A DNA stretch of 16,441 nt from Phyllobacteriaceae bacterium (GCA_024645155.1 JAHEGF010000051.1:1-16441), one strand, 5' to 3'; shown: positions 1-7,412, counted from the stretch's first letter. Program-made: numbers and translations. Notes: generated by a model from the letters alone, not told the origin.

Positions 1-73
1 TCCAAATATCCCTGCGAAAAGATCAATCCGAAACAAATACCGGCCGGATCTGGATGGTGGGAAAAATCGGGCT

Positions 74-613
74 TCAGCGGACCTGGTCGAGCAGCCGTTT
101 GCATTCCAAAAGATCAAACAGCGCTTCCTGCAAAAGCGCACGGTTGTCCCGGCTGAGTTTCCCGGCATCTGCCTGGACCGGCCCCTCCTCTTCCGATCCG
201 CCCAATCCGAAAAACCGCCGCGACGGTTTGGCCTTGGCAACACCCACTAACAACTCGTCACCAAATTCATTGGATGCCGCGCCATCCGGAACCGGTGCTT
301 CGGCCTGCTTCTTTGCGAGAATTTCTTCAGCGGCCTGCACATCACCGGCGCCAATGGCGACCGCAAACTGCACACCGTTGTCGCGCAAGATCCGCTGAAC
401 GCCCTTGATCGTATAGCCCTGATCATAGAGCAAATAGCGGATGCCCTTGACGAGTTCGACATCCTGGGGGCGGTAATAACGGCGTCCGCCTCCACGCTTC
501 ATCGGCTTTATCTGCGAAAACCGTGTTTCCCAAAACCGCAAAACATGCTGCGGCAGGTCGAGATCTTCGGCGACTTCGCTGATCGTTCGGAATGCTTCTG
601 GGCTCTTGTCCAT
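74..613 (-). CDS. MerR-family transcriptional regulator (ihfA-adjacent type)
   Basis: A 179-residue protein with an N-terminal MerR-type winged helix. The helix-turn-helix lies at about residues 9-35 (RTISEVAEDLDLP, then VLRFWETRF) and the wing at 36-50 contains RGGGRRYYR. A second helical stretch at 52-80 (DVELVKGIRYLLYDQGYTI) matches the family. The rest is a charged linker rich in Ala, Glu and Gly plus a C-terminal helix (SRDNRALLQEALFDLLECK) that may dimerise. No metal-binding cysteine cluster or recognisable effector domain is visible, so the ligand is unknown. The ATG start is preceded by a purine-rich AAAAAGAGAC. It lies 166 bp downstream of ihfA on the same strand and could be co-transcribed or use its own promoter. 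The family assignment is firm, but the target genes are unknown. Confidence 0.9.
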   Translation of the reverse strand: MDKSPEAFRTISEVAEDLDLPQHVLRFWETRFSQIKPMKRGGGRRYYRPQDVELVKGIRYLLYDQGYTIKGVQRILRDNGVQFAVAIGAGDVQAAEEILAKKQAEAPVPDGAASNEFGDELLVGVAKAKPSRRFFGLGGSEEEGPVQADAGKLSRDNRALLQEALFDLLECKRLLDQVR

Positions 614-646
614 GAGTCTCTTTTTCCAGCTTGCGAATCAATATGA

Positions 647-675
647 ATTTCAGCCGCTTAACGACAAAAGTTCAA
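647..675 (-). promoter_or_regulatory. Possible promoter of the MerR-like gene
   Basis: On the minus strand, TTGAAC (675-670) and TGAAAT (652-647) are separated by exactly 17 bases, about 35 bases before the ATG. The -35 agrees well with the sigma-70 consensus and the -10 matches at four of six positions. The rest of the 614-779 gap holds an imperfect inverted repeat (GGAATAA with TTGTTCC) but no clear terminator after ihfA. Read-through from ihfA therefore remains possible. Confidence 0.3.
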
Positions 676-779
676 GTGCAAATTCGCAATTACTGTATGG
701 AATAACACGGATTTTGTTCCGCCGCGCAATTCCGGTTCATTGTGTTGCTAGAGACTTAGAACCAGGGATTAGAATTCCA

Positions 780-1082
780 CTATTTTGAATGGCCGTCGAG
801 GACTTTTTGCTTGAGGACATTGGAGGCTTTGAACGAGACAACCTTTCGTGGCGAGATCGGCACTTCCTCACCGGTCTTCGGGTTGCGGCCGACGCGTTCG
901 TTTTTACTGCGGACCTGGAATGTTGCGAAAGAAGATAGTTTCACGGTTTCACCGCGAACAATGGCGTCACATATTTCTTCAATGACCATCTCGACCAGCT
1001 GGCTCGACTCGGTCCTCGACAACCCCACCTTGCGGTAGACAGCCTCAGAAAGATCGGCGCGTGTGACTGTGCTGTTGCCCAT
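780..1082 (-). CDS. ihfA: Integration host factor subunit alpha
   Basis: A 100-residue DNA-bending protein of the HU/IHF family. With IHF-beta it forms a heterodimer that bends DNA sharply by inserting a proline from each beta-arm. The sequence shows the N-terminal helices (TVTRADLSEAVYRKVGLS), the saddle region (ETVKLSSFATFQVR) and the DNA-contacting arm GRNPKTGEEVPI at about residues 65-76, with the intercalating Pro at about 67. The alpha rather than beta or HU identity is judged from GLSRTESSQLVE and the arm sequence. Length is normal for IhfA. It lies 94 bp after fabH and 166 bp before the MerR-like gene. Its ribosome binding site (GAGGGG) lies in one arm of a 9-nt inverted repeat, described separately. 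Confidence 0.95.
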   Translation of the reverse strand: MGNSTVTRADLSEAVYRKVGLSRTESSQLVEMVIEEICDAIVRGETVKLSSFATFQVRSKNERVGRNPKTGEEVPISPRKVVSFKASNVLKQKVLDGHSK

Positions 1083-1091
1083 CAGACCAAG

Positions 1092-1163
1092 TTCCCCTCA
1101 TGAGATTGACAATCTTGGCAAAGTACAAGTCTAAACCGTTACAGGTCAAGGACTTGAGGGGAA
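1092..1163 (-). promoter_or_regulatory. ihfA leader: internal promoter and complementary arms covering the ribosome binding site
   Basis: In the fabH-ihfA gap, TTCCCCTCA (minus strand, 1163-1155) is exactly complementary to TGAGGGGAA (minus strand, 1100-1092). The second copy contains the ihfA Shine-Dalgarno sequence. Between the arms is a candidate promoter: TTGACC (1149-1144), 18 bases, then TACTTT (1125-1120). It is followed by the odd palindrome AGATTGTCAATCT (1115-1103), which would sit at the predicted transcription start. Transcripts reading through from fabH would carry both arms, while transcripts from the internal promoter would lack the masking arm. The complementarity is seen directly; promoter and function are inferred. 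Confidence 0.4.
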
Positions 1164-1176
1164 AGAATTTATTTCC

Positions 1177-2148
1177 CTACCACCGTAACAGAACGGCACC
1201 CCAGGTGAACCCGCCACCCATTGCTTCCAGCAATACGAGATCGCCTTTTTTAATTCTTCCGTCAGCAATCGCGACGGACAATGCCAGGGGAACAGATGCC
1301 GCCGATGTATTGCCATGCCGATCGACGGTAATCACGACTTTTTCCGGCGGGATACCGAGTTTCCTGGCCGATGCATCGATGATGCGGCGGTTTGCCTGAT
1401 GGGGAACAAACCAGTCGATATCATCGACACCGAGACCGGCGCGTTCAAATGCTGAAGTTATGACGTCGGTTATCATGGCAACCGCATGCTTGAAGACTTC
1501 CCTGCCCTGCATGCGCAGGTGGCCGATTGATCCGGTTGTCGAAGGTCCTCCATCAACGAACAGCTTGTCCTTGTGGGCACCGTCAGAACGCAAACTGGCG
1601 GAAATTATTCCACGCTCGCCCACCGTGCCGGTGCTGTCGCTTGCCCCAAGCACCAGGGCCCCCGCGCCATCGCCAAACAGCACACAGGTTGTACGGTCCT
1701 CCCAGTCGAGGAGCCGAGAGAAGGTTTCCGCACCTATCACAAGAACGCGTTTTGCCATGCCGCCACGGATATACAGATCAGCGGTGGTAATCGCATAGAT
1801 GAAGCCTGTGCATACCGCCTGGATATCGAATGCAAAGCCGTGATGCATACCGAGGCGGTTCTGAATATCGACAGCGGTTGCGGGAAATGTATTATCGGGT
1901 GTCGACGTCGCCAGAATAATCAGATCGATTTCGTCCGGGGTCAGTCCTGCATCAGCAAGGGCGGCCTCGGCGGCCCTGGTCCCCAGCGTTGCCGTCGTTT
2001 CATCGGCATCGGCGATAAAGCGGCTATGAATACCGGTCCTTTGAACAATCCACTCGTCTGTCGTATCGACAATTTTTTCGAACTCAGCATTCGACATCGA
2101 ACGCCGGGGCGTTGCAGCACCCGAACCGAGAACTACCGACCGTATCAT
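1177..2148 (-). CDS. fabH: Beta-ketoacyl-ACP synthase III
   Basis: A 323-residue thiolase-fold enzyme that starts fatty-acid synthesis by condensing an acyl-CoA primer with malonyl-ACP in the cytoplasm. The Cys-His-Asn triad is intact: Cys113 in AVCTGF, His250 in FVPHQANRRI and Asn280 in HGNTSAAS. The N-terminal half carries the family pattern DEWIVQRTGI, and the C-terminus ends with the usual GGGFTWGAVLLRW. Length is normal. The ATG lies only 2 bp after the plsX stop codon, so the two are almost certainly one transcript. FabH and PlsX share a metabolic node, since PlsX uses the acyl-ACP products of the pathway FabH initiates. Confidence 0.97.
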   Translation of the reverse strand: MIRSVVLGSGAATPRRSMSNAEFEKIVDTTDEWIVQRTGIHSRFIADADETTATLGTRAAEAALADAGLTPDEIDLIILATSTPDNTFPATAVDIQNRLGMHHGFAFDIQAVCTGFIYAITTADLYIRGGMAKRVLVIGAETFSRLLDWEDRTTCVLFGDGAGALVLGASDSTGTVGERGIISASLRSDGAHKDKLFVDGGPSTTGSIGHLRMQGREVFKHAVAMITDVITSAFERAGLGVDDIDWFVPHQANRRIIDASARKLGIPPEKVVITVDRHGNTSAASVPLALSVAIADGRIKKGDLVLLEAMGGGFTWGAVLLRW

Positions 2149-2150
2149 TC

Positions 2151-3239
2151 CTAATCCACCCCGCCCCTGTGTTCGTCGTCGGATTTTCCGGTACCGGCAG
2201 TTCCCTCGTCCCGGCCTCCCACGTGCTGGCCGTGAAATCGTTCAATGTCATTTGCGATTTTTGCCAGCAGCTTATTGCGCGCCATGTCGTAGCCCAGTTC
2301 GACAGCTGCCGCAAAACCTTCCTGGTCGGTTCCACCGTGGCTCTTGACTACAATTCCGTTCAGGCCAAGAAAAACACCGCCATTGGCCTTGCGCACGTCC
2401 ATCTTCTCGCGCAGGCGGTCAAATGCACCCTTCGCGAAAAGGTACCCGATCCGCGCCATCACGGTGCGGTCCATGGCTTCGCGAAGATATCCCGCGATCT
2501 GGCGGACCGTACCTTCAGCCGTTTTTAGCGCAATATTGCCGGAAAACCCTTCGGTCACGACAACATCAACCGTGCCTTTGCCGAGATCATCACCTTCGAC
2601 GAATCCGTGATATTCCATCGTCGGCATTACTGCGTTGCGTAACAGACGGCCGGCTTCGCGGACCTCTTCCTGGCCCTTGATCTCCTCGACACCGACATTG
2701 AGGAGACCGACGACAGGGCGCTCTATGCCAAACAGCGCGCGTGCCATGGCCGACCCAAGAATCGAGAAATCGATCAGTTGTTGTGCGTCGGCACCGATCG
2801 TTGCGCCAACATCAAGGACTATGCTTTCACCCTTCATGGTCGGCCAGATTGCGGCAATCGCCGGCCTTTCGATTTTTGCCATTGGGCGCAGGCAAAATTT
2901 TGACATGGCCATCAGCGCGCCGGTATTGCCGGCAGAGACACATACATCGGCATCCCCTGCCTTGACCGCCTCGATGGATTTCCACATGGAGGACTTCCAG
3001 CGCCCGTGGCGCAATGCCCTGCTCGGCTTGTCGTCCATCCGCACAGAAATTTCACAATGAACAAACTCGCTAACCCGTTCTATTTCGGGAAAGCGCTTGA
3101 GGACCGGCAATGTCGTGCTTTCCTTGCCAAACACAACAAAGCGGACGTCTGGTCGCCGCACGAGTACTTTTGCAAGACTTGGGACAATGACTTCAGGGCC
3201 GAAGTCACCACCCATCGCGTCTATGGAAATTCGTATCAC
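2151..3239 (-). CDS. plsX: Phosphate acyltransferase PlsX
   Basis: A 362-residue peripheral membrane enzyme that converts acyl-ACP to acyl-phosphate, the donor used by PlsY for glycerol-3-phosphate acylation. It begins with the family hallmark SIDAMGGDFGP and contains VSAGNTGALMA, LDVGAT, LLNVGVEEIKG, VVVTEGFSGNIALK and GLNGIVVKSHG, so it appears complete. The start is a GTG (3239-3237), well supported by GGAGG four bases upstream (plus-strand CCTCC at 3244-3248). The last 20 or so residues are a polar, Gly/Asp-rich tail not typical of the conserved fold. It follows the DUF177 gene after 90 bp, with no rpmF gene in between. Confidence 0.96.
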   Translation of the reverse strand: MIRISIDAMGGDFGPEVIVPSLAKVLVRRPDVRFVVFGKESTTLPVLKRFPEIERVSEFVHCEISVRMDDKPSRALRHGRWKSSMWKSIEAVKAGDADVCVSAGNTGALMAMSKFCLRPMAKIERPAIAAIWPTMKGESIVLDVGATIGADAQQLIDFSILGSAMARALFGIERPVVGLLNVGVEEIKGQEEVREAGRLLRNAVMPTMEYHGFVEGDDLGKGTVDVVVTEGFSGNIALKTAEGTVRQIAGYLREAMDRTVMARIGYLFAKGAFDRLREKMDVRKANGGVFLGLNGIVVKSHGGTDQEGFAAAVELGYDMARNKLLAKIANDIERFHGQHVGGRDEGTAGTGKSDDEHRGGVD

Positions 3240-3329
3240 TCAGCCTCCGCGTTGTTCTGCGCCCCGTTGCGCGTGCGAGTTCAGGAAAAATAGTCGAATT
3301 GTCCCAACGGACAAGCGCCAGGGCGGTTT

Positions 3330-3917
3330 TTACCGCGGATTCTTCTTGTTGACCGGAAATTTGGCAAGCGCGGCGAATGGCGAGACCGGTTTATCGTCAT
3401 TCGTTGTGGCATCATTCTCATCCGTCTGCAAATCGGCGCGGTGACCAGGAACGCGGGGGTAAAGGTCTATTCCAAGCGAAAAATGCTCAATCGCCAGTGC
3501 TGCCAGATCGAGACTGCCGGCCTCAATCATTTCAGGAGCATCTGGGCTGCCGTAATCGATGATGATTTCCGGCTCGTGTTTTTCCCGCTGCGTCTTGCTC
3601 GAAGGTGCCGGACGATATGTCGCATCGACCGATTCGCTGATCCGGTTTTCAACGGGGCCGAGCGTGACGACGCATTCCTGTACGATATCGGCTTCAACTG
3701 TACCGGTCACGCGGGCACCATCGCGTCGCCAAGGCAAGACCTGCAATTCGGCAACGAACCGCTTGATATCCATCAGACCATGCTCGCGGGAAAGCCACCG
3801 GCATTCATCTTCGCCAGCTTCAATGCGGATTTTCCGGCCCGCAGCTGGCAACCGCGTGACATCAATAGTGAAGACCAGTGGACTGCCGTTTTGGGATTGT
3901 TGTTCCATCTGCTTCAA
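3330..3917 (-). CDS. DUF177 / YceD family protein
   Basis: About 195 residues, matching the DUF177 (YceD) family, which in many bacteria sits beside rpmF and plsX and has been linked to 23S rRNA accumulation. Visible family features are the N-terminal FTIDVTRLPAAG, the central RVTGTVEADIVQECVVTLGP (with the conserved Cys), an acidic stretch DAPEMIEAGSLDLAALAIEHF, and the C-terminal PVSPFAALAKF. The start is ambiguous. A TTG at 3917 overlaps the upstream gene's stop (TTGA) and has GGGAG eight bases ahead; an in-frame ATG lies at 3908, giving 192 residues. The good spacing favours the TTG. It is translationally coupled to the upstream bc1-chaperone gene. Confidence 0.88.
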   Translation of the reverse strand: MKQMEQQSQNGSPLVFTIDVTRLPAAGRKIRIEAGEDECRWLSREHGLMDIKRFVAELQVLPWRRDGARVTGTVEADIVQECVVTLGPVENRISESVDATYRPAPSSKTQREKHEPEIIIDYGSPDAPEMIEAGSLDLAALAIEHFSLGIDLYPRVPGHRADLQTDENDATTNDDKPVSPFAALAKFPVNKKNPR

Positions 3918-4474
3918 TTACTTCTCTCCCGCGAAGTTGGCATTGCGTCGCCAAAGCTGATGCGCCCCTTGCAAATATCTTCATCCGGCAGGGTATCGAG
4001 GTGCCCGCAGGCTTTCAACACCAGTACCGCTAGCGGATTGGCACCGGACCATTCTCCGGCTGTTTCCGGCATGATGTTTCGCGCAAGTGCGGCCGCGAGT
4101 GCTATCCGGTCGCCGTCATCGATTGCCGCCGTGTAGGAAGCCGCGCGGCCATAAAACATGCGCGCGAGCTTTTTCATGCGCTTGGGAACCGATGTATCTC
4201 CTATTCCGAGTTCTCTTAGGGCGTAGTCGATGTCCTTGAAATACTCGTCTGTGACGTGCTGACCAATTTCTTCCAGGATAACGCTGCGGCCCTTCAAACG
4301 CCGCAGAAAAAGAACCATGTGAAGGGCAATCAATTCGAAACGGCCAAGCGGAGTATCCGGCACACCAAAGCCGGCGTAGAATCCCGGTTGCCGCGCTGCC
4401 GCCACGATTTCCATGTACAGGGCATCGGCAATGACGTGGTTGGTAGGCTTGTGGCCAAACAGGCGGCGAAACAT
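3914..4474 (-). CDS. Ubiquinol-cytochrome c chaperone family protein (CBP3-like)
   Basis: A 186-residue protein resembling the alphaproteobacterial counterpart of mitochondrial CBP3/UQCC1, an assembly factor for the cytochrome bc1 complex. Supporting stretches are the N-terminal ALYMEIVAAARQPGFYAGFG, DTPLGRFELIALHMVLFLRRL, HVTDEYFKDIDYALRELGIGD, and VPKRMKKLARMFYGRAASY. These helical blocks follow the family order. There is no signal peptide or membrane helix, consistent with a cytoplasmic chaperone. The ATG has AAGGAAGGA upstream. It is the first gene of the minus-strand block ending in ihfA/MerR and is divergent from the bamE-like gene across 99 bp. Its stop overlaps the TTG start of the DUF177 gene. 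Confidence 0.88.
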   Translation of the reverse strand: MFRRLFGHKPTNHVIADALYMEIVAAARQPGFYAGFGVPDTPLGRFELIALHMVLFLRRLKGRSVILEEIGQHVTDEYFKDIDYALRELGIGDTSVPKRMKKLARMFYGRAASYTAAIDDGDRIALAAALARNIMPETAGEWSGANPLAVLVLKACGHLDTLPDEDICKGRISFGDAMPTSRERSN

Positions 4475-4573
4475 GTCAAATTCCTTCCTTGCGGGCGCAT
4501 CGGTTACGGTTGCATCCGCAGCAAAGCTGGTTTACCGAAGTTCGCACGTTGCACAAGTGCTGCGTCATTCGAC

Positions 4574-5092
4574 ATGGAGATGCCTTTGAAAGCGCTGATA
4601 TTCAATCTCACGCGGATCAACACCGTGTCTGTGGCGACATTGGTGGCGGCAAGTATCGCCCTGTCGGCGTGCAACAGTGTCACGGAGACACTCAACCCGC
4701 GGCAATCATTGGTTCACGGATATGTTCTTGACGAGGGGGCGCTCGATTTTGTGCCAATCGGTTCAAGCCGCGAGCAGGTATTACTGGCGCTGGGAACACC
4801 ATCGACCTCCAATACCATTGATGCAAATGAATCCTACTATTACATTTCTCAAAAGCGGGTGCGCCCGGTGGCTTTCATGAATCCGAAAGTTGTCGATCAG
4901 CGCGTACTTGCGATCTATTTCGATGAAGAGGGCCGCGTCTCGAATATTGCCAATTATGGCCTGCAGGACGGCAAGGTGTTCGACTTCATTTCGAGGACGA
5001 CGCCCACCGGAGGCAAGGATCAGACCTTCATCGGACAATTGCTGTCCGGCGTCGCTGGTGGTGCGCCGCAACGGCCGCTATTTGGCAACTGA
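4574..5092 (+). CDS. bamE: Outer membrane assembly lipoprotein BamE/OmlA-like
   Basis: A 172-residue predicted lipoprotein of the SmpA/OmlA (BamE) family, a small partner of the BAM complex that inserts beta-barrels into the outer membrane. The N-terminus has a hydrophobic segment (about 17-30) and a lipobox LSAC with Cys33 as the predicted lipidated residue. The SmpA/OmlA domain follows: GYVLDEGALDFVPIGSSRE, VLLALGTPS, YYYISQKR and VLAIYFDEEGRV. The reading frame is open far upstream, but that part is antisense to the chaperone gene. I chose ATG 4574 because it precedes the signal peptide directly; a second ATG lies at 4580. No convincing Shine-Dalgarno is visible. It is the only plus-strand gene here and converges on hppA. 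Confidence 0.93.
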   Translation: MEMPLKALIFNLTRINTVSVATLVAASIALSACNSVTETLNPRQSLVHGYVLDEGALDFVPIGSSREQVLLALGTPSTSNTIDANESYYYISQKRVRPVAFMNPKVVDQRVLAIYFDEEGRVSNIANYGLQDGKVFDFISRTTPTGGKDQTFIGQLLSGVAGGAPQRPLFGN

Positions 5093-5125
5093 CCGGGATA
5101 TTCCCCCGTCAATCAGATTTACATG

Positions 5126-5155
5126 AAAAACCCCGCACACCGGTGCGGGGTTTCT
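5126..5155. terminator. Bidirectional intrinsic terminator between bamE and hppA
   Basis: A perfect 8-bp GC-rich stem, CCCCGCAC (5131-5138) and GTGCGGGG (5143-5150), closes a 4-base ACCG loop. It is flanked by AAAAA on the left and TTTC on the right, so it can act as a rho-independent terminator in both directions. It lies 38 bp after the bamE stop and 25 bp after the hppA stop. Confidence 0.9.
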
Positions 5156-5175
5156 TATAATGTCGGGCCTGTTGG

Positions 5176-7314
5176 TTAGTGCGCGAGCACTGCGAGCAGC
5201 AGAAGCGCCATGATGTTGGTGATCTTGATCGCCGGGTTGACGGCAGGACCGGCTGTATCCTTGTAGGGATCGCCGACCGTGTCACCGGTAACCGATGCCA
5301 TGTGCGCATCGGAACCTTTCTCATGCTTGACACCGTCCTTGTCGATGAAGCCGTCTTCAAACGACTTCTTGGCATTGTCCCATGCGCCACCACCGGAAGT
5401 CATGGAAACAGCAACAAACAGGCCGTTGACAATGACGCCGAGAAGCGAAGCGCCCAGTGCAGCAAAGGCCGATGCTTTCGATCCGGAGATCAGCAGAACG
5501 CCGAAATAGACAAACAAGGGCGCCAGTACCGGTAACAGTGACGGAATGATCATTTCACGGATCGCCGCCTTGGTCAGCATGTCGACAGCGCGGCCATAAT
5601 CCGGCTTTTCCGTGCCTTCCATGATGCCCGGCTTTTCGCGGAACTGCCTGCGGACTTCCTCTACCACAGCGCCACCTGCCCTGCCGACAGCTGTCATGGC
5701 GATGCCGCCAAACAGATAGGGAATAAGCCCGCCAAAGATCAGGCCGGCAACCACATAGGGATTGGAAAGGTCAAAGGATACCGTCCCCATGTCGGCGAAA
5801 TACGGATACTTGTCCGAATTCGCGGCAAAGAACTTCAGATCGTTCGAATAGGCAGCAAACAGAACCAGTGCGCCCAATCCGGCCGAACCGATTGCATATC
5901 CCTTGGTCACGGCCTTGGTCGTGTTGCCGACCGCATCAAGGGCGTCGGTCGAGCGGCGAACATCAGGATCAAGTCCTGCCATTTCCGCAATTCCGCCGGC
6001 ATTGTCGGTGACCGGACCGAAGGCATCGAGTGCAACAATCATGCCGGCCAGGCCAAGCATTGCTGTCACCGCGATGCCTGTGCCGTAAAGGCCTGCGAGC
6101 TGATATGTCGCGATGATACCGCCGACGATGACGATCGCGGGAAGTGCTGTCGACTCAAGCGAAACAGCAAGGCCCTGAATGACGTTTGTACCGTGGCCGG
6201 TAACCGATGCCTGGGCAATCGAATTGACCGGGCGTTTGTCGGTCCCTGTGTAGTATTCGGTGATAACCACAATAAGGCCGGTAACGATCAAACCGATAAC
6301 GCCGCAGAAGAACAGGTTCGTGCCGGTAATCATCATGCCGTCAACGACGCCAACGTCTCCCCAACCGATCGACAGGGATGTTGCACCGCCAAGTCCGATG
6401 ATCGAAAGCAGGCCAGTGACGATCAGGCCGCGGTAGAGCGCACCCATGATCGAACCGTTGGCGCCAAGCTTGACGAAGAACGTACCGATGATTGACGTGA
6501 TGATGCAGACACCGCAGATCAGCAGCGGGTAAAGCATGACCGACTCCAACACGGCAGTGCCGGAAAAGAAGATCGCGCCGAGAACCATCGTGGCGACGAC
6601 GGTCACCGCATAGGTTTCGAAAAGGTCGGCTGCCATGCCGGCGCAGTCGCCGACATTATCACCGACGTTATCGGCAATCGTTGCCGGGTTGCGCGGGTCG
6701 TCTTCTGGAATACCGGCCTCAACCTTGCCGACAAGATCACCGCCAACATCTGCACCCTTGGTGAAGATGCCGCCGCCAAGACGGGCGAAGATCGAGATAA
6801 GCGATGCGCCGAACCCGAGCGAAACCAGTGAATCAACCACCGTACGGCTATCGGGTTCGTAACCCAGCGGGCCGGTCAGCACGGTGTAGTAGATCGAGAG
6901 CGCAAGAAGCGCGAGACCGGCGACGAGCATGCCGGTGATTGCACCGGATTTGAACGCCACATCGAGACCGGCGGCGAGGCTGTTTGACGCTGCCTGTGCG
7001 GTCCGAAGATTGGCGCGCACCGAGATGTTCATCCCGATATAACCTGCCGCACCGGACAATACGGCACCGATCAAGAAGCCGATTGCAGCCAAAGATGACA
7101 GAAGCCACCACGCGATCAGAAACACAACCACGCCTACCATTGCGATGGTTGTGTACTGCCGGTTCAGATAGGCCGAAGCGCCCTCGCGGATGTAGCCTGC
7201 GATTTCCTGCATACGTGCATTGCCCTGATCGGCAGAAAGCACCGATTGCGTTGCCCACAAAGCGTAGACAACCGAAAGCAACCCGCAGGCGATGACGAGA
7301 TAGAGCATGGTCAT
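5176..7314 (-). CDS. hppA: Proton-translocating membrane pyrophosphatase, potassium-independent type
   Basis: A 712-residue integral membrane enzyme (about 16 helices expected for the family) that couples hydrolysis of pyrophosphate to proton pumping. The catalytic signatures are present: GGGIFTKGADVGGDLVGK (about 180-197; many homologues have DVGAD), EDDPRNPATIADNVGDNVGD, DAFGPVTDNAGGIAEM, and near the C-terminus GDTVGDPYKDTAGPAVNP. In GNTTKAVTKG (about 463-472) the Lys and the following Thr are the residues known to mark potassium-independent members; potassium-dependent ones have Ala at the Lys site. I chose ATG 7314, which has AGGGA about 9 bases upstream; a TTG two codons earlier is less likely. 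It has its own promoter. Confidence 0.97.
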   Translation of the reverse strand: MTMLYLVIACGLLSVVYALWATQSVLSADQGNARMQEIAGYIREGASAYLNRQYTTIAMVGVVVFLIAWWLLSSLAAIGFLIGAVLSGAAGYIGMNISVRANLRTAQAASNSLAAGLDVAFKSGAITGMLVAGLALLALSIYYTVLTGPLGYEPDSRTVVDSLVSLGFGASLISIFARLGGGIFTKGADVGGDLVGKVEAGIPEDDPRNPATIADNVGDNVGDCAGMAADLFETYAVTVVATMVLGAIFFSGTAVLESVMLYPLLICGVCIITSIIGTFFVKLGANGSIMGALYRGLIVTGLLSIIGLGGATSLSIGWGDVGVVDGMMITGTNLFFCGVIGLIVTGLIVVITEYYTGTDKRPVNSIAQASVTGHGTNVIQGLAVSLESTALPAIVIVGGIIATYQLAGLYGTGIAVTAMLGLAGMIVALDAFGPVTDNAGGIAEMAGLDPDVRRSTDALDAVGNTTKAVTKGYAIGSAGLGALVLFAAYSNDLKFFAANSDKYPYFADMGTVSFDLSNPYVVAGLIFGGLIPYLFGGIAMTAVGRAGGAVVEEVRRQFREKPGIMEGTEKPDYGRAVDMLTKAAIREMIIPSLLPVLAPLFVYFGVLLISGSKASAFAALGASLLGVIVNGLFVAVSMTSGGGAWDNAKKSFEDGFIDKDGVKHEKGSDAHMASVTGDTVGDPYKDTAGPAVNPAIKITNIMALLLLAVLAH

Positions 7315-7334
7315 TGCCAAATTTCCCTGGTTTT

Positions 7335-7360
7335 GGTCCGCTGGATCCCCTCGCTGGACC
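7335..7360 (-). promoter_or_regulatory. Inverted and direct repeat in the hppA leader
   Basis: In the transcribed leader just before the hppA ribosome binding site, GGTCC (minus strand, 7360-7356) and GGACC (7339-7335) could form a 5-bp stem with a 16-base loop. The same stretch contains two copies of plus-strand CGCTGGA (7339-7345 and 7352-7358). It ends about 20 bases before the ATG, so it could affect ribosome access. No known riboswitch class is recognised. Confidence 0.25.
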
Positions 7361-7412
7361 GTTGAACGGAGCCCGCACGCTTTAACAAGATGTGCACGGA
7401 CTTTCGACGCGG

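Noticed and set aside
1..73. A possible tRNA or terminator at the left edge
   Set aside because: I looked for a cloverleaf or a hairpin followed by T residues after the MerR-like stop and found neither in these 73 bases.
1573..2154. A 193-codon plus-strand open frame antisense to fabH
   Set aside because: It lies opposite an intact, strongly conserved gene and its translation has no recognisable domain. It is a by-product of codon bias on the other strand.
3441..4136. A 231-codon plus-strand open frame opposite the DUF177 and bc1-chaperone genes
   Set aside because: It spans two real overlapping genes on the other strand and shows no family motif or ribosome binding site.
4256..4573. An N-terminal extension of the bamE-like gene
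   Set aside because: The frame is open, but this part is antisense to the bc1 chaperone and would bury the lipoprotein signal peptide more than 100 residues inside the protein.
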